From: Streptobacillus ratti
GTDB taxonomy: Bacteria; Fusobacteriota; Fusobacteriia; Fusobacteriales; Leptotrichiaceae
Assembly: GCF_001891165.1 (NCBI RefSeq)
Contig: NZ_LKKW01000005.1
Coordinates: 1 to 46,067 of the forward strand
DNA: 46,067 nt
Direction: 5' to 3'
The notes under the pieces were generated by a model. The model searched no databases. It worked only from the letters and a program-made list of their open reading frames with translations, and had not been told where the DNA came from. Position 1 is the stretch's first letter, and each line of letters opens with the position of its first letter. Of the stretch, positions 6,233 through 13,918 are shown piece by piece. Position numbers and translations under genes: made by a program.

Positions 6233-6343
6233 ATGAATAAAATTATATTAATATTAGCAATTATAAATTTAATTTTATCTTTAATAGGTATAGGAGTAAT
6301 ATTATATGCTGTATTTAAAAGAAATAATATAGATAAAAAATAA
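6233..6343 (+). CDS. Tiny membrane protein, 36 aa
   Basis: 36 residues from ATG 6233, with a textbook AAGGAGGA six bases upstream. Almost the whole protein is one hydrophobic helix (4-28) followed by KRNNIDKK on the positive-inside end. Second gene of the early transcript. Unrecognised. Confidence 0.65.
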   Translation: MNKIILILAIINLILSLIGIGVILYAVFKRNNIDKK

Positions 6344-6368
6344 AAAATAAAAAATAAAAAATAAAAAA
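6334..6368. repeat. 7-bp tandem repeat (TAAAAAA)n
   Basis: About four to five head-to-tail TAAAAAA units overlap the stop codon of the tiny membrane protein and lead into a terminator. Slippage-prone; no function evident. Confidence 0.7.
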
Positions 6369-6369
6369 G

Positions 6370-6399
6370 AAAATATATGATTTTTATATATTTTTTTTG
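6370..6399 (+). terminator. Terminator of the first early transcript
   Basis: AAAATATA-tgattt-TATATATTTT hairpin with eight T. It would limit expression of downstream early genes unless read through. Confidence 0.55.
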
Positions 6400-6407
6400 A
6401 AAATTTA

Positions 6408-6425
6408 GTTTATGTTAAAATAAAC
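6408..6425. promoter_or_regulatory. Operator candidate O3
   Basis: GTTTAT-gttaaa-ATAAAC: perfect 6-bp inverted arms with a 6-bp spacer, the best of three such sites. It lies about 47 bp before the Cro-like gene and overlaps its probable promoter, after the terminator of the first early transcript. Confidence 0.6.
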
Positions 6426-6471
6426 AATATATAAAAAGTTTTTTTAAAAGAAAAGAGGTGCAGTGCATAGG

Positions 6472-6690
6472 ATGAATTTGACATTGGGAAGAAGAATTAA
6501 AATAACCAGATTATTGGCAGATAAAACATTAGATGAAGTTTCAGAAGAAACTAAAATAGGTAAAGGTGCTTTATCAAGATATGAAAATAATAAGCAATTA
6601 CCTAAATTAGATACATTGGAAAAAATAGAAAAATCAATAGGTAAATTAGTACCTAAAGATTTTTCAGAAAAAATACGAAAAGATAGTTAA
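6472..6690 (+). CDS. Small XRE helix-turn-helix regulator (Cro-like)
   Basis: 72 residues from ATG 6472. GAGGTG at 6455-6460 is 11 bases upstream; an in-frame GTG at 6463 is only 2 bases from it and less likely. The protein is one XRE domain: 'LGRRIKITRLLADKTLDEVSEETKIGKGALSRYENNKQLPKLDTLEKI'. Size and place suggest a Cro-like or early regulator that competes for the GTTTAT-N6-ATAAAC sites. Confidence 0.8.
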   Translation: MNLTLGRRIKITRLLADKTLDEVSEETKIGKGALSRYENNKQLPKLDTLEKIEKSIGKLVPKDFSEKIRKDS

Positions 6691-6737
6691 TATAATTAAT
6701 ATTGTTTTAGAAAATATTTATAAGAAAGGAGAAAAGA

Positions 6738-7493
6738 ATGCAGCTATCATTAAATGAAAAAAGAGAAACGATAACAAGTTTAGAACTTGTGGAAATTATA
6801 AATAAATTTAGGAAACAAGAATTAAAAGAGAACGAATTAAGACACGATACATTGCTTAGTATTATTCGTGATGAATTTAAAGAAGAAATAGGTATCCAAA
6901 AAATTTTGGAGACCCCTTACATTCATCCTCAAAATAAACAAAAATACCCGATGTTTATTCTAAGTTTTTCACAAGCTAAACAATTATTAATTAGAGAGTC
7001 AAGACTTGTAAGAAAAGCTGTCATAGAATATATAGAAAAGCTAGAGAATAAACTTAAAGAGAAATTTCAAGTACCTAGTAATTTTAAAGAGGCTTTAATG
7101 TTAGCAGTTAAGCAACAAGAGGAATTAGAAAAATTAGAACAAAAGATAGAAACAGATAAACCTAAAGTACTATTTGCAGAGGCATTAGAGATATCAAAAA
7201 CAAGTATTCTTGTAGGGGAGTTGGCAAAACTAATAAAACAAAATGGTGTGGAAATGGGAGCAAAAAGACTATTTGAATGGTTAAGAAAAAAGGGTTACTT
7301 AGGTAATAAAGGCGAACAATACAACATGCCAACACAAAAGAGTATGGAATTAAAGATAATGGAAATAAAGACGACAGAAACAGTGAATACTAATGGAAGT
7401 ATTAGAATTAATAAAACTCCTAAGATAACAGGAAAAGGTCAATCATATTTTGTAAATAAGTTTTTAAAAAATACAGTGATGAAAGGAAGTTAA
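6738..7493 (+). CDS. Phage antirepressor (Rha-like N-terminus, KilAC C-terminus)
   Basis: 251 residues. The N-terminal part (about 13-95: 'TSLELVEIINKFRKQELKENELRHDTL') resembles the pRha domain, and the C-terminal part (about 140-245: 'EALEISKTSILVGELAKLIKQNGVEMGAKRLFEWLRKKGYLG') is the KilAC DNA-binding domain. Such proteins counter the repressor or control early genes during lytic growth. Ribosome site AAAGGAG before ATG. Confidence 0.9.
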   Translation: MQLSLNEKRETITSLELVEIINKFRKQELKENELRHDTLLSIIRDEFKEEIGIQKILETPYIHPQNKQKYPMFILSFSQAKQLLIRESRLVRKAVIEYIEKLENKLKEKFQVPSNFKEALMLAVKQQEELEKLEQKIETDKPKVLFAEALEISKTSILVGELAKLIKQNGVEMGAKRLFEWLRKKGYLGNKGEQYNMPTQKSMELKIMEIKTTETVNTNGSIRINKTPKITGKGQSYFVNKFLKNTVMKGS

Positions 7494-7495
7494 AA

Positions 7496-7786
7496 ATGGT
7501 TGAAGAAAAGAAAATAAAATTATTTGATTTTGATGATGTTAAAGAAAGAATGAAGGAAATGGAAATTGAAAGAAAAGAGGAGTTGAAAGCATTAAAAATA
7601 TTTAAAATTATGTTTTCGTTTATTAAGATAGCTATATTTAGTATACTAATTATATTTGTATTTATCAAAGAGCTTACAATATTTCAAGTACTTATGGCAT
7701 GGGCCTTATTCCCATTATATGTTTATTCAATATACATCTTTGAAGAAATAAGCGATAGCATAGATAGAATGATTAAAAAAAGATGA
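7496..7786 (+). CDS. Hypothetical two-span membrane protein
   Basis: 96 residues, with a charged N-terminal segment (1-33), two membrane helices (about 36-57 and 61-82) and a basic end (RMIKKR). Starts 2 bases after the antirepressor stop, so translationally linked. Unrecognised. Confidence 0.65.
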   Translation: MVEEKKIKLFDFDDVKERMKEMEIERKEELKALKIFKIMFSFIKIAIFSILIIFVFIKELTIFQVLMAWALFPLYVYSIYIFEEISDSIDRMIKKR

Positions 7787-7799
7787 AAGGAGTTAGAAA

Positions 7800-8021
7800 A
7801 TGCTTAAGACATTCAAAGGAATTGAAAGAGTTGTCTTAAATAATAAAGAGTTTGTTATGGAGCATTTAGAGTGTTCAGAATCTAAAGCATTAAAATTAAT
7901 TAATCAAATAAATAGAGTGGGAAAGATGAAGCACGGAAAAGATACAAGCGTATTCGGGAATGGTAAGACTTCATTATCATGGTATTGGCAGTATCAAGGA
8001 TTAAAAGGGGAGTTTGTTTAA
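7800..8021 (+). CDS. Hypothetical small helical protein, possibly DNA-binding
   Basis: 73 residues with AAAGGAG upstream. 'KEFVMEHLECSESKALKLINQINRVGK' looks like a helix-turn-helix with a short beta tail (SLSWYWQYQG). Could be an excisionase-type factor, which the prophage otherwise seems to lack, but this is weak. Its stop overlaps the next start by one base. Confidence 0.6.
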   Translation: MLKTFKGIERVVLNNKEFVMEHLECSESKALKLINQINRVGKMKHGKDTSVFGNGKTSLSWYWQYQGLKGEFV

Positions 8022-8326
8022 TGAATGAAAAAACATTAGAAAATAAAATAAAAAGACATTTAAAAGAAAATGGTCATTATTTCTTTAAGACGCATGGTGG
8101 AGCATTTGGGAAAAGTGGCATTCCTGATTTAATTATTTGTATTAAAGGTCTTTTTGTAGGTTTAGAGATTAAAAATCCTAATAAAAAAGGAAAGGTTTCT
8201 GAACTTCAAAAATATAATATAGAAAAAATTAAGGATAGTTTTGGACATGCACTGGTAATTGATAGTTGGGAACAATATTTAGATGAGTATTATAAGATAG
8301 TTAGTAAGAAATATGATAGGAGGTGA
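8021..8326 (+). CDS. VRR-NUC domain nuclease
   Basis: 101 residues from ATG 8021 (TAATG overlap with the previous gene; AAAAGGGGAG upstream). Matches the VRR-NUC fold: 'GGAFGKSGIPDLIIC' with catalytic D, then 'GLEIKNPNKKGKVSELQ' with the E-x-K pair and a Q. These small nucleases sit beside phage helicases and act on branched or replicating DNA; here the helicase follows immediately. Confidence 0.92.
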   Translation: MNEKTLENKIKRHLKENGHYFFKTHGGAFGKSGIPDLIICIKGLFVGLEIKNPNKKGKVSELQKYNIEKIKDSFGHALVIDSWEQYLDEYYKIVSKKYDRR

Positions 8327-8328
8327 AG

Positions 8329-9504
8329 ATGTTATATCAAAAGCAAATAGAAATTTTTAAACAAATTAAACCAAATGGAATGATACCGGCGGGAACATCT
8401 ACAGGAAAGACATTAATAAGTTTATTCTATTATTTGAAATATTTTAGTAAAGTTCCATTAATAGTAATAGCACCTGCGGTTAAAGTTCAAGAAGGTGGTT
8501 GGGAAAGAGAATTAAAAATAGCTTGCAATTTTTTAAAAAGAGATGTACCTCCAATCGAAGTAATTAGTTATAGTAAGATAGTTAATCATGAATTTAAAGA
8601 GGCGTTTTACATTTTGGATGAGGCACACTATATAAAAAATAGCACTAGTCAACGTGGGAAAGCTGTAAAAAAAGGACTAAAAAAAGCAAAAGGATTTTTA
8701 ATGCTTACGGCAACACCGGGAAGTAAAATAGAAGAATTTATTAATTATTTCATAATATGGGAGTTTATTAAAAACAAAACGCAATTTCTTAAAAAATATA
8801 CAATTCAATCTAAATCATATTTTGGAAATTTTATGGAGATTAAAGGATATCAAAATGAACAAGAGTTTTATAATCTGCTTAACTCAAAATGTACTGATAA
8901 ATTAAATGTAGAAGATATATTTGAAATGCCAGAAAAGATACATAAATTTATAGAGTTTAATCCTTGTAGTGAATATAAGGTAGCAAAAAATACAAGAATA
9001 GGACATAAAGGTGAGATATTAGACACACAAGCTAAACTATGTGCATACTTACGTGCTAATTGCTCGAGTAAAGCTAAATTAGATTATTTAGAGTATTTAG
9101 TAAGTGAAATTAAAGAAGAAGATAAAAATGTACTTATTTTCTATAACTTTAAAAAAGAATTAGAGGAAATTAAAAGTAATATAAAAATAGACTATTTAAT
9201 AAATGGAGAGATTAAAGACTTTCCTATAAAAGAAGAATTTGAAAAACAAAAAAGTAAAGTAACGTTAGTTCAGATACAAGCTGGAGGAGCAGGAATAGAA
9301 TTAACATATAATTCAAGAGTAATTTATTATAGTCCGACTTATTCTTATCAAGATTATGAACAGTCTTTAGGAAGAGCATATAGAAAAGGACAAGAACATA
9401 AATTGATTATATATAAATTTATGACTAAAAATACTATGGAAGAAGATGTATGGAAATCATTAGAAAATAAAGAGGATTTTAATGATAAATTATGGATAAA
9501 ATAA
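8329..9504 (+). CDS. SNF2-type DEAH-box helicase
   Basis: 391 residues from ATG 8329, three bases after an ideal AGGAGGTG. Superfamily 2 motifs: Walker A 'GTSTGKT' (22-28), DEAH (97-100), 'LTATPGS' motif III, and C-terminal 'QAGGAGIELTYNSRVIYY' and 'QSLGRAYRKGQ' (motifs V and VI). SNF2-like single-subunit phage helicases of this size pair with VRR-NUC nucleases in replication or recombination modules, as here. Confidence 0.93.
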   Translation: MLYQKQIEIFKQIKPNGMIPAGTSTGKTLISLFYYLKYFSKVPLIVIAPAVKVQEGGWERELKIACNFLKRDVPPIEVISYSKIVNHEFKEAFYILDEAHYIKNSTSQRGKAVKKGLKKAKGFLMLTATPGSKIEEFINYFIIWEFIKNKTQFLKKYTIQSKSYFGNFMEIKGYQNEQEFYNLLNSKCTDKLNVEDIFEMPEKIHKFIEFNPCSEYKVAKNTRIGHKGEILDTQAKLCAYLRANCSSKAKLDYLEYLVSEIKEEDKNVLIFYNFKKELEEIKSNIKIDYLINGEIKDFPIKEEFEKQKSKVTLVQIQAGGAGIELTYNSRVIYYSPTYSYQDYEQSLGRAYRKGQEHKLIIYKFMTKNTMEEDVWKSLENKEDFNDKLWIK

Positions 9505-9507
9505 AAA

Positions 9508-9536
9508 GAACACTTTGCGAGAGTGTCCTTAAAAAA
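9508..9536 (+). terminator. Weak terminator after the helicase
   Basis: AACACT-ttgcgag-AGTGTcC with A-rich upstream side but only TT then A-rich downstream; possible attenuator or transcript-stabilising hairpin. Confidence 0.35.
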
Positions 9537-9587
9537 CTAAATATTAATTTAATATTATCATAAATTTAAAATAAAGGAAAGAGTAAA

Positions 9588-9809
9588 ATGAAATTAAAAA
9601 ATAAAGAATTTAAAATTATAGATATTGATATAGGTAGAATTACTGAAATAAATGTAACAATAAAAGATAATTTTTCAGTATTTTATATGGTTATATTTCA
9701 AGGTAAAAAATGCGATAGCTTTTTTGCTTATAATAATGAGAATTTAACAGAATTTTTTATAGAGATAATGAAAGAATTTAAAAATAATAAATTAAAAGAA
9801 AGGATTTAA
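9588..9809 (+). CDS. Hypothetical protein
   Basis: 73 residues, start ATG with AAGGAAAGAG upstream. Beta-rich N-terminal half (FKIIDIDIGRITEINVTIKDNFSVFYMVIFQG) and helical C-terminus; unrecognised. Ends 2 bases before the ATPase gene. Confidence 0.6.
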   Translation: MKLKNKEFKIIDIDIGRITEINVTIKDNFSVFYMVIFQGKKCDSFFAYNNENLTEFFIEIMKEFKNNKLKERI

Positions 9810-9811
9810 AT

Positions 9812-10468
9812 ATGGCAATAGGAGTGCTAATTATAGGAGAGAGTGGAACTGGTAAGAGTACAAGCATAAGAAATCTTAATCCAGATGAAACATTTATTAT
9901 ACAGGTGGTAAATAAGCCATTACCATTCCCTAAATTTAAAGATTTTTATCCTTTGTATAACAAGGAAAATAAAAAAGGAAATAGAGTAATTACGTCTAAT
10001 TATGAAGTTATTGTTAGAATATTAAAGATTTTAGATATGGAAAGAAAATATAAAAATATCATAATAGATGACTCAACATATTTAATAGCAAAACAATATT
10101 TGGAATCAAATTCAAAAGGTTATGATAAATTTAATGGATTATTAGAGAGTTTTTATTATCTAGTTAAGTGTATAGAAAATTTAACAAATGAAAACCTAAA
10201 AATAATCTTATTAGGACATCAAAAAGAAAACGAAAACGGAAAAATGACTTTCAAAACAATAGGTAAAGCTATAGATGAAAAAATTACAGTTGAGGGACTT
10301 TTTAGTATAGTTTTAAATACAGAAATAAAAGATAGACAATATTATTTCAGAACACAAAATAATGGATACAATACTTCAAAGAGTCCAATGGGAATGTTTG
10401 AAAATGAGTACATAGAAAATGATTTAAAAATGGTAATAGAACAAATAGATGAATATTATGGAATATAA
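9812..10468 (+). CDS. Sak4-like RecA-fold ATPase
   Basis: 218 residues with Walker A 'GESGTGKS' at 9-16 and Walker B 'NIIIDDSTY' near 86-94, then 'LLGHQKE' and a beta-rich end. This layout is that of phage AAA_24/Sak4-like single-strand annealing recombinases. Placed next to an SSB-tailed protein, Gp157 and SSB, it is probably the recombination protein of the replication module. Confidence 0.85.
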   Translation: MAIGVLIIGESGTGKSTSIRNLNPDETFIIQVVNKPLPFPKFKDFYPLYNKENKKGNRVITSNYEVIVRILKILDMERKYKNIIIDDSTYLIAKQYLESNSKGYDKFNGLLESFYYLVKCIENLTNENLKIILLGHQKENENGKMTFKTIGKAIDEKITVEGLFSIVLNTEIKDRQYYFRTQNNGYNTSKSPMGMFENEYIENDLKMVIEQIDEYYGI

Positions 10469-10494
10469 AATAAAAATAAAGGAGAGTAATAGTT

Positions 10495-11103
10495 ATGTTT
10501 AGACCAAATGAGGAAAGTTTAAAAAGAGAAGTTGGAAATGGTGGTAATGCGTTAAAAGAGAGTGGGGCTTTTGATTGTAAAATCAAGAAAATGGTTGAAA
10601 TTCATGGAAGAGATAGCAAATCAGAGGGCTTTAGGATAGAGTTTGAAAGTGATAATGGAGATTTTAGAGTAACACTTTTCCACAAGGACAAAAATGGTGA
10701 AACTATGAAGTTTAATGTTGATAAATTGAGTTGGTTATATTACTTAATGAAAGATAGAGATTTTTTCAAGACTAAAGCTATAACAAATGAATATGGATTT
10801 GAAGAGCTTGTATGCGAAAATGCAGAAGGTAAAGAAGTAGGGGTGTTTGTAGATTATTTAGGTGGAGAAGAAAAGGAAAGAAACGGGCAAACATATATTG
10901 AATATAAGTATAATCTAGACGGATTTTATGATATTGATACATTTATGACGGCACATGAAATATCAGAGAAAAAAGAGGCTACAAAATATACTAAAATGAC
11001 TGAAAAATATATGAAAAATAACTTAATAGAAAAAGAGATAAAAAAACTTGAAAAGAAATCTAATCAATTTTCAGGAAGTCAAGATGATGAGTTCCCATTC
11101 TAA
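10495..11103 (+). CDS. DUF669-like recombination/replication protein with an SSB-type C-tail
   Basis: 202 residues. A beta-rich body ('GRDSKSEGFRIEFESDNGDFRVTLFH', 'FVDYLGGEEKERNGQTYIEYKY') is followed by a helical linker and the C-terminus SQDDEFPF. That acidic, Pro-Phe ending is like the tail with which SSB recruits partner enzymes, so single-stranded DNA binding or handling is likely. It sits directly after the Sak4-like ATPase. The family name is from resemblance only. Confidence 0.7.
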   Translation: MFRPNEESLKREVGNGGNALKESGAFDCKIKKMVEIHGRDSKSEGFRIEFESDNGDFRVTLFHKDKNGETMKFNVDKLSWLYYLMKDRDFFKTKAITNEYGFEELVCENAEGKEVGVFVDYLGGEEKERNGQTYIEYKYNLDGFYDIDTFMTAHEISEKKEATKYTKMTEKYMKNNLIEKEIKKLEKKSNQFSGSQDDEFPF

Positions 11104-11134
11104 AATCTGATAGGGCATTTAGCCAGAATTTTGC

Positions 11135-11201
11135 ACCTACAAGCTTTAAAAAAGATTTTTTGGATAATTAATCGACTGAGAGCTTAAAACGGCTTGTAGG
11201 T
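11135..11201 (+). other. Long-range 10-bp inverted repeat in a 147-bp gene gap
   Basis: ACCTACAAGC (11135-11144) and GCTTGTAGGT (11192-11201) are perfect complements 47 bases apart. The interior holds AAAAAA-ga-TTTTTT. The stem closes about 50 bases before the Gp157 start. It could be a regulatory RNA fold, a processing site or a protein target; the clean AT-poor stem stands out in this AT-rich DNA. Confidence 0.55.
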
Positions 11202-11250
11202 ATCTTAAAACTAAGATTAAGACTATATCATAAAAAAGGAGATTAAAAAA

Positions 11251-11742
11251 ATGAATTTAATAGAACTAACTAATGCAGAAAATGAAATACTAGAATTAGC
11301 ACTAAATGAGGAGATAACAGAAGAAGAGCTTTATATAGCGATTAACAATTTAGATTTAGCTATAAAAGAAAAGGGTGTTAATTACATCAAGGTAATAGAT
11401 AGATTAAAAAATCATATAGAACAAGGGAAGATGTATAAAAAGGAAATAGAAACAAGACTTAAGAAAATAGAAAATACAGAAAAAAAGATAAAAAACTATA
11501 TACTATTTGCTATGGAAAACGCAAAATTAAAGAAAATTGAAACACCTCTTGGTACTATAACATATTCTTCAGGAAGAGACTCGGTTGAAATTGAAAATGA
11601 AGATGATATACCTAAAGAATTTAAAATAAAAGAGGAAGTAATTAAAATAGATAAAAGAAAAATACTAGAACATCTTAAAACTACTGGGGAGATAGTTGAG
11701 GGAGTAGACATTGTACAAAGACCTTTTATAACTATCAAATAA
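11251..11742 (+). CDS. Siphovirus Gp157-like protein
   Basis: 163 residues. Coiled-coil helical first part (1-95) and the family-typical 'TPLGTITYSSGRDSVEIENEDDIPKEF' beta segment with a final 'VQRPFITIK'. Gp157 proteins occur in phage replication/recombination clusters and have been linked to phage resistance; precise action is unknown. Ribosome site AAGGAG. Confidence 0.88.
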   Translation: MNLIELTNAENEILELALNEEITEEELYIAINNLDLAIKEKGVNYIKVIDRLKNHIEQGKMYKKEIETRLKKIENTEKKIKNYILFAMENAKLKKIETPLGTITYSSGRDSVEIENEDDIPKEFKIKEEVIKIDKRKILEHLKTTGEIVEGVDIVQRPFITIK

Positions 11743-11749
11743 TAGCGAT

Positions 11750-12070
11750 ATGAAGTCGGCAAGTTTTATTGGCAGAATGTCGTATAAATCAAATATAGAG
11801 CTAAAGAAAAATGTAAAATTAATTAAATTTGAATTAGCGATAAATAAAAAAGATAGCGATACTGAATACTTTAAGTTTACTGCTTGGGGCAAAATGGCAG
11901 AAATAATAGAAACATATTGTCAAAAAGGGGTAAAAATATGGGTTAGAGCAGAGCCAAGACAATTAAAAATAGACGGTAAAGAATTTGTTTATTTTCAAGT
12001 AGAAGCTATTGAGCTATTAGAATTTAAAAAAGAGAATAAAAAAGAAATTTTAAATAATTTTGACTGGTAG
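11750..12070 (+). CDS. ssb: Single-stranded DNA-binding protein (OB fold)
   Basis: 106 residues, short for SSB. OB-fold marks: 'IGRMSYKSNIELKKNVKLIKFELAINKK', 'FKFTAWGKMAEIIETYCQKG' and 'VYFQVEAIELLE'. It ends NNFDW and lacks the acidic DDxxPF tail, which instead appears on the protein at 10495-11103. No strong ribosome site; it starts 7 bases after the Gp157 stop, so translational coupling is likely. Confidence 0.88.
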   Translation: MKSASFIGRMSYKSNIELKKNVKLIKFELAINKKDSDTEYFKFTAWGKMAEIIETYCQKGVKIWVRAEPRQLKIDGKEFVYFQVEAIELLEFKKENKKEILNNFDW

Positions 12071-12091
12071 TTTAAAAGGGAGGATAGGTAC

Positions 12092-12415
12092 TTGGATATA
12101 CTAAACGAAACTTTTTACCAAGTACCTAAATCTATTTTTAGACTTTGGGTGCAAGGTAAAATAAGGGATTCAACATTTAAAGTTTACATAGTCTTTTTAG
12201 AAAGATACAAAATATCTAAATTCAGAGATGAGGAAAATAGGAAATATTTTACATTTACATACGATAGCATAATGAAAGAGTTAAACATTAAAGGTAGAAC
12301 TAAAATTTCAGATATTATAAAAGAACTTTTAAGTCTTAAATTAATTGAAAAAAAGGGTAGAACTAGACAAGCTAATCGATTTTATATTAGTCCAGTAGAT
12401 TGTACTAATAATTAG
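12092..12415 (+). CDS. Replication initiator-like winged-helix protein
   Basis: 107 residues from TTG 12092, with GGGAGG about 8 bases upstream; no ATG fits. 'FYQVPKSIFRL...STFKVYIVFLERYK...FTFTYDSIMKELNIKGRTKISDIIKELLSLKLIEKKGR' is a DnaD/RepA-like winged helix. Such proteins are replisome organisers that bind the phage origin and hand over to a DnaC-like loader, which is the next gene. Its 3' end is duplicated (see the direct repeats) and the following 110 bases look like an origin. Confidence 0.75.
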   Translation: MDILNETFYQVPKSIFRLWVQGKIRDSTFKVYIVFLERYKISKFRDEENRKYFTFTYDSIMKELNIKGRTKISDIIKELLSLKLIEKKGRTRQANRFYISPVDCTNN

Positions 12416-12437
12416 TCCAGTGGACTGGACTCTAATA
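12386..12437 (+). repeat. Tandem duplication of the initiator 3' end
   Basis: Two adjacent copies of ATTAGTCCAGT-(A/G)GA-(T/C)TG, ending CTAATA (12386-12410 and 12411-12437). The second, in another frame, re-encodes ISPVDW after the stop codon, so the gene end was duplicated. The second copy also forms the palindrome AGTCCAGTGGACT. Confidence 0.65.
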
Positions 12438-12440
12438 ATA

Positions 12441-12544
12441 AATATATAAATAATAAATATATACTAAAATATACTAAATAAAAACATATAATACTAAAAA
12501 TAACTATACTAAATATAACTTATAGTTTTAACGCGTGCGCGCGA
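12441..12544. other. Candidate phage replication origin
   Basis: About 90 bp that is nearly all A/T, with four ATACTAAA octamers (12461, 12471, 12491, 12506) and ending in the abrupt GC block ACGCGTGCGCGCG (12531-12543). It lies between the winged-helix initiator and the helicase loader, the usual origin position. No coding frame. Iteron plus unwinding-region organisation is inferred. Confidence 0.5.
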
Positions 12545-12596
12545 AAGACTTTTGGTTAAATAATTTTTTAAATTTTTAAGAAAGGGGGATTTAAAA

Positions 12597-13247
12597 ATGC
12601 AAGTAATGAAAATAGAAAAAGATCTAACGGAATTGGAAATAGATATAAGAGATTTTTTTAGGAAAGAAATTAATCCAGACTTATTTACAGTTTCAAAAAA
12701 GACTTTAGAACATAAATTTGAAAATTGGGATAAAAACACAATGCAAGAACTAAAAAAGAAACTTGAAAGACTGTGTAGTAACTTTAAAAGTGGAAATAAA
12801 TATGGTGCAGTCTTTACAGGCGATGTAGGAACAGGGAAAACATTTGCGGTTGATTGTATATATAATGAGCTAAAAGAAAAATTTATTGTTTTAAGGACTA
12901 ATCTAAGTACTATACTTGAGGTCTTAAAAGACAATTTTAACTCTAATAAAGATGTTAATTATTCAGTAAAAAGATTTTACAAAGAACTAAGATATTTAGA
13001 TATTTTGATTTTAGATGATTTAGGGAGTGAGAAAAAAAGTGAATGGAGGTTAGAAATTCTTTTTAACATAATTAATATTTGTTATGAAAATAGGAAAACG
13101 TTATTCATAACTACTAACATGGATAAAATTGAGCTTGAAAAACATTTAAAATTTAATGGAACTGATAAAGCTTTAGACAGAATTTTAAATATTTGTTATG
13201 TCGTTGAATTTGATGAGAAAATGAGAAAGTCATTAAGCAACTGGTAA
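12597..13247 (+). CDS. DnaC/IstB-like helicase-loader ATPase
   Basis: 216 residues. Walker A 'GDVGTGKT' at 75-82, Walker B 'LDILILDDLG' at 134-143, sensor 'LFITTNMDK' and a C-terminal 'DKALDRIL' arginine-finger region, as in DnaC/DnaI proteins. It loads the host replicative helicase onto the origin melted by the preceding initiator. Ribosome site AAAGGGGGA. Confidence 0.92.
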   Translation: MQVMKIEKDLTELEIDIRDFFRKEINPDLFTVSKKTLEHKFENWDKNTMQELKKKLERLCSNFKSGNKYGAVFTGDVGTGKTFAVDCIYNELKEKFIVLRTNLSTILEVLKDNFNSNKDVNYSVKRFYKELRYLDILILDDLGSEKKSEWRLEILFNIINICYENRKTLFITTNMDKIELEKHLKFNGTDKALDRILNICYVVEFDEKMRKSLSNW

Positions 13248-13376
13248 ATGTACCCCCAAATTAGCTAAATTATAGCCTAATTTTAACAAAAATGACTTAA
13301 GAGGTATAAATATTCCAAAAACATAAAAAACGGCTTAAATGAGCCTTAAATTAAAAAATAGAGGTATATATTAAAA

Positions 13377-13610
13377 ATGGATAAAATAACATTACAAAAT
13401 ACAAATGGTAAACAAATAGATATAAAGCTTGATAATATAGATTTCATAAATTGTATTATCAATAATAAAGCTTTTGTAAAAACTTTAATAATAACAATTA
13501 AAAATGAAAAAACAACCTTTTCATGCATTAATAATCAAGATATAAACGAAGCTTTTTATAATATGTTTAGATATTTAAAAAATAAGAGAGGAATACAAGA
13601 AAAAAGGTAA
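13377..13610 (+). CDS. Hypothetical protein
   Basis: 77 residues; two short beta-rich halves and a final basic helix (MFRYLKNKRGIQEKR). GAGGTA lies 11 bases before ATG. Preceded by a 130-bp gap with a small GGCT/AGCC hairpin. Unrecognised. Confidence 0.6.
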   Translation: MDKITLQNTNGKQIDIKLDNIDFINCIINNKAFVKTLIITIKNEKTTFSCINNQDINEAFYNMFRYLKNKRGIQEKR

Positions 13611-13614
13611 AAAT

Positions 13615-13908
13615 ATGGAAGAAAAAAGAATAATTAGAGAATTAATAAGAGAAGTCGTTAAAGAAGAATTAGAGAAAATAGAGAAAGTTGAAACTAAAAA
13701 GAAACCTAGAGAATGGTTTATTTTTAACGATGAATTGATTAAAACTCGAGATATTGTAAGTGTTGAAGCAAAATTTGAAATGTTTACTATTGAGAGGCAT
13801 AAAATCGTTATTGAATTAAGTGATGGAAGAACTGTGTGTAAAACTGCAATAGGAATAGAAAAAGATATGGAACTAGAAAGAATTGAAAATATTTTAAATG
13901 GATTATAG
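13615..13908 (+). CDS. Hypothetical protein with N-terminal coiled coil
   Basis: 97 residues. A charged helix (1-30, 'ELIREVVKEELEKIEKVETKKK') is followed by a beta domain ('FIFNDELIKTRDIVSVEAKFEMFTIERHKIVIELSDGR'). Unrecognised; part of the small-gene string before the late regulator. Confidence 0.65.
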   Translation: MEEKRIIRELIREVVKEELEKIEKVETKKKPREWFIFNDELIKTRDIVSVEAKFEMFTIERHKIVIELSDGRTVCKTAIGIEKDMELERIENILNGL

Positions 13909-13918
13909 AGGAGTTATT

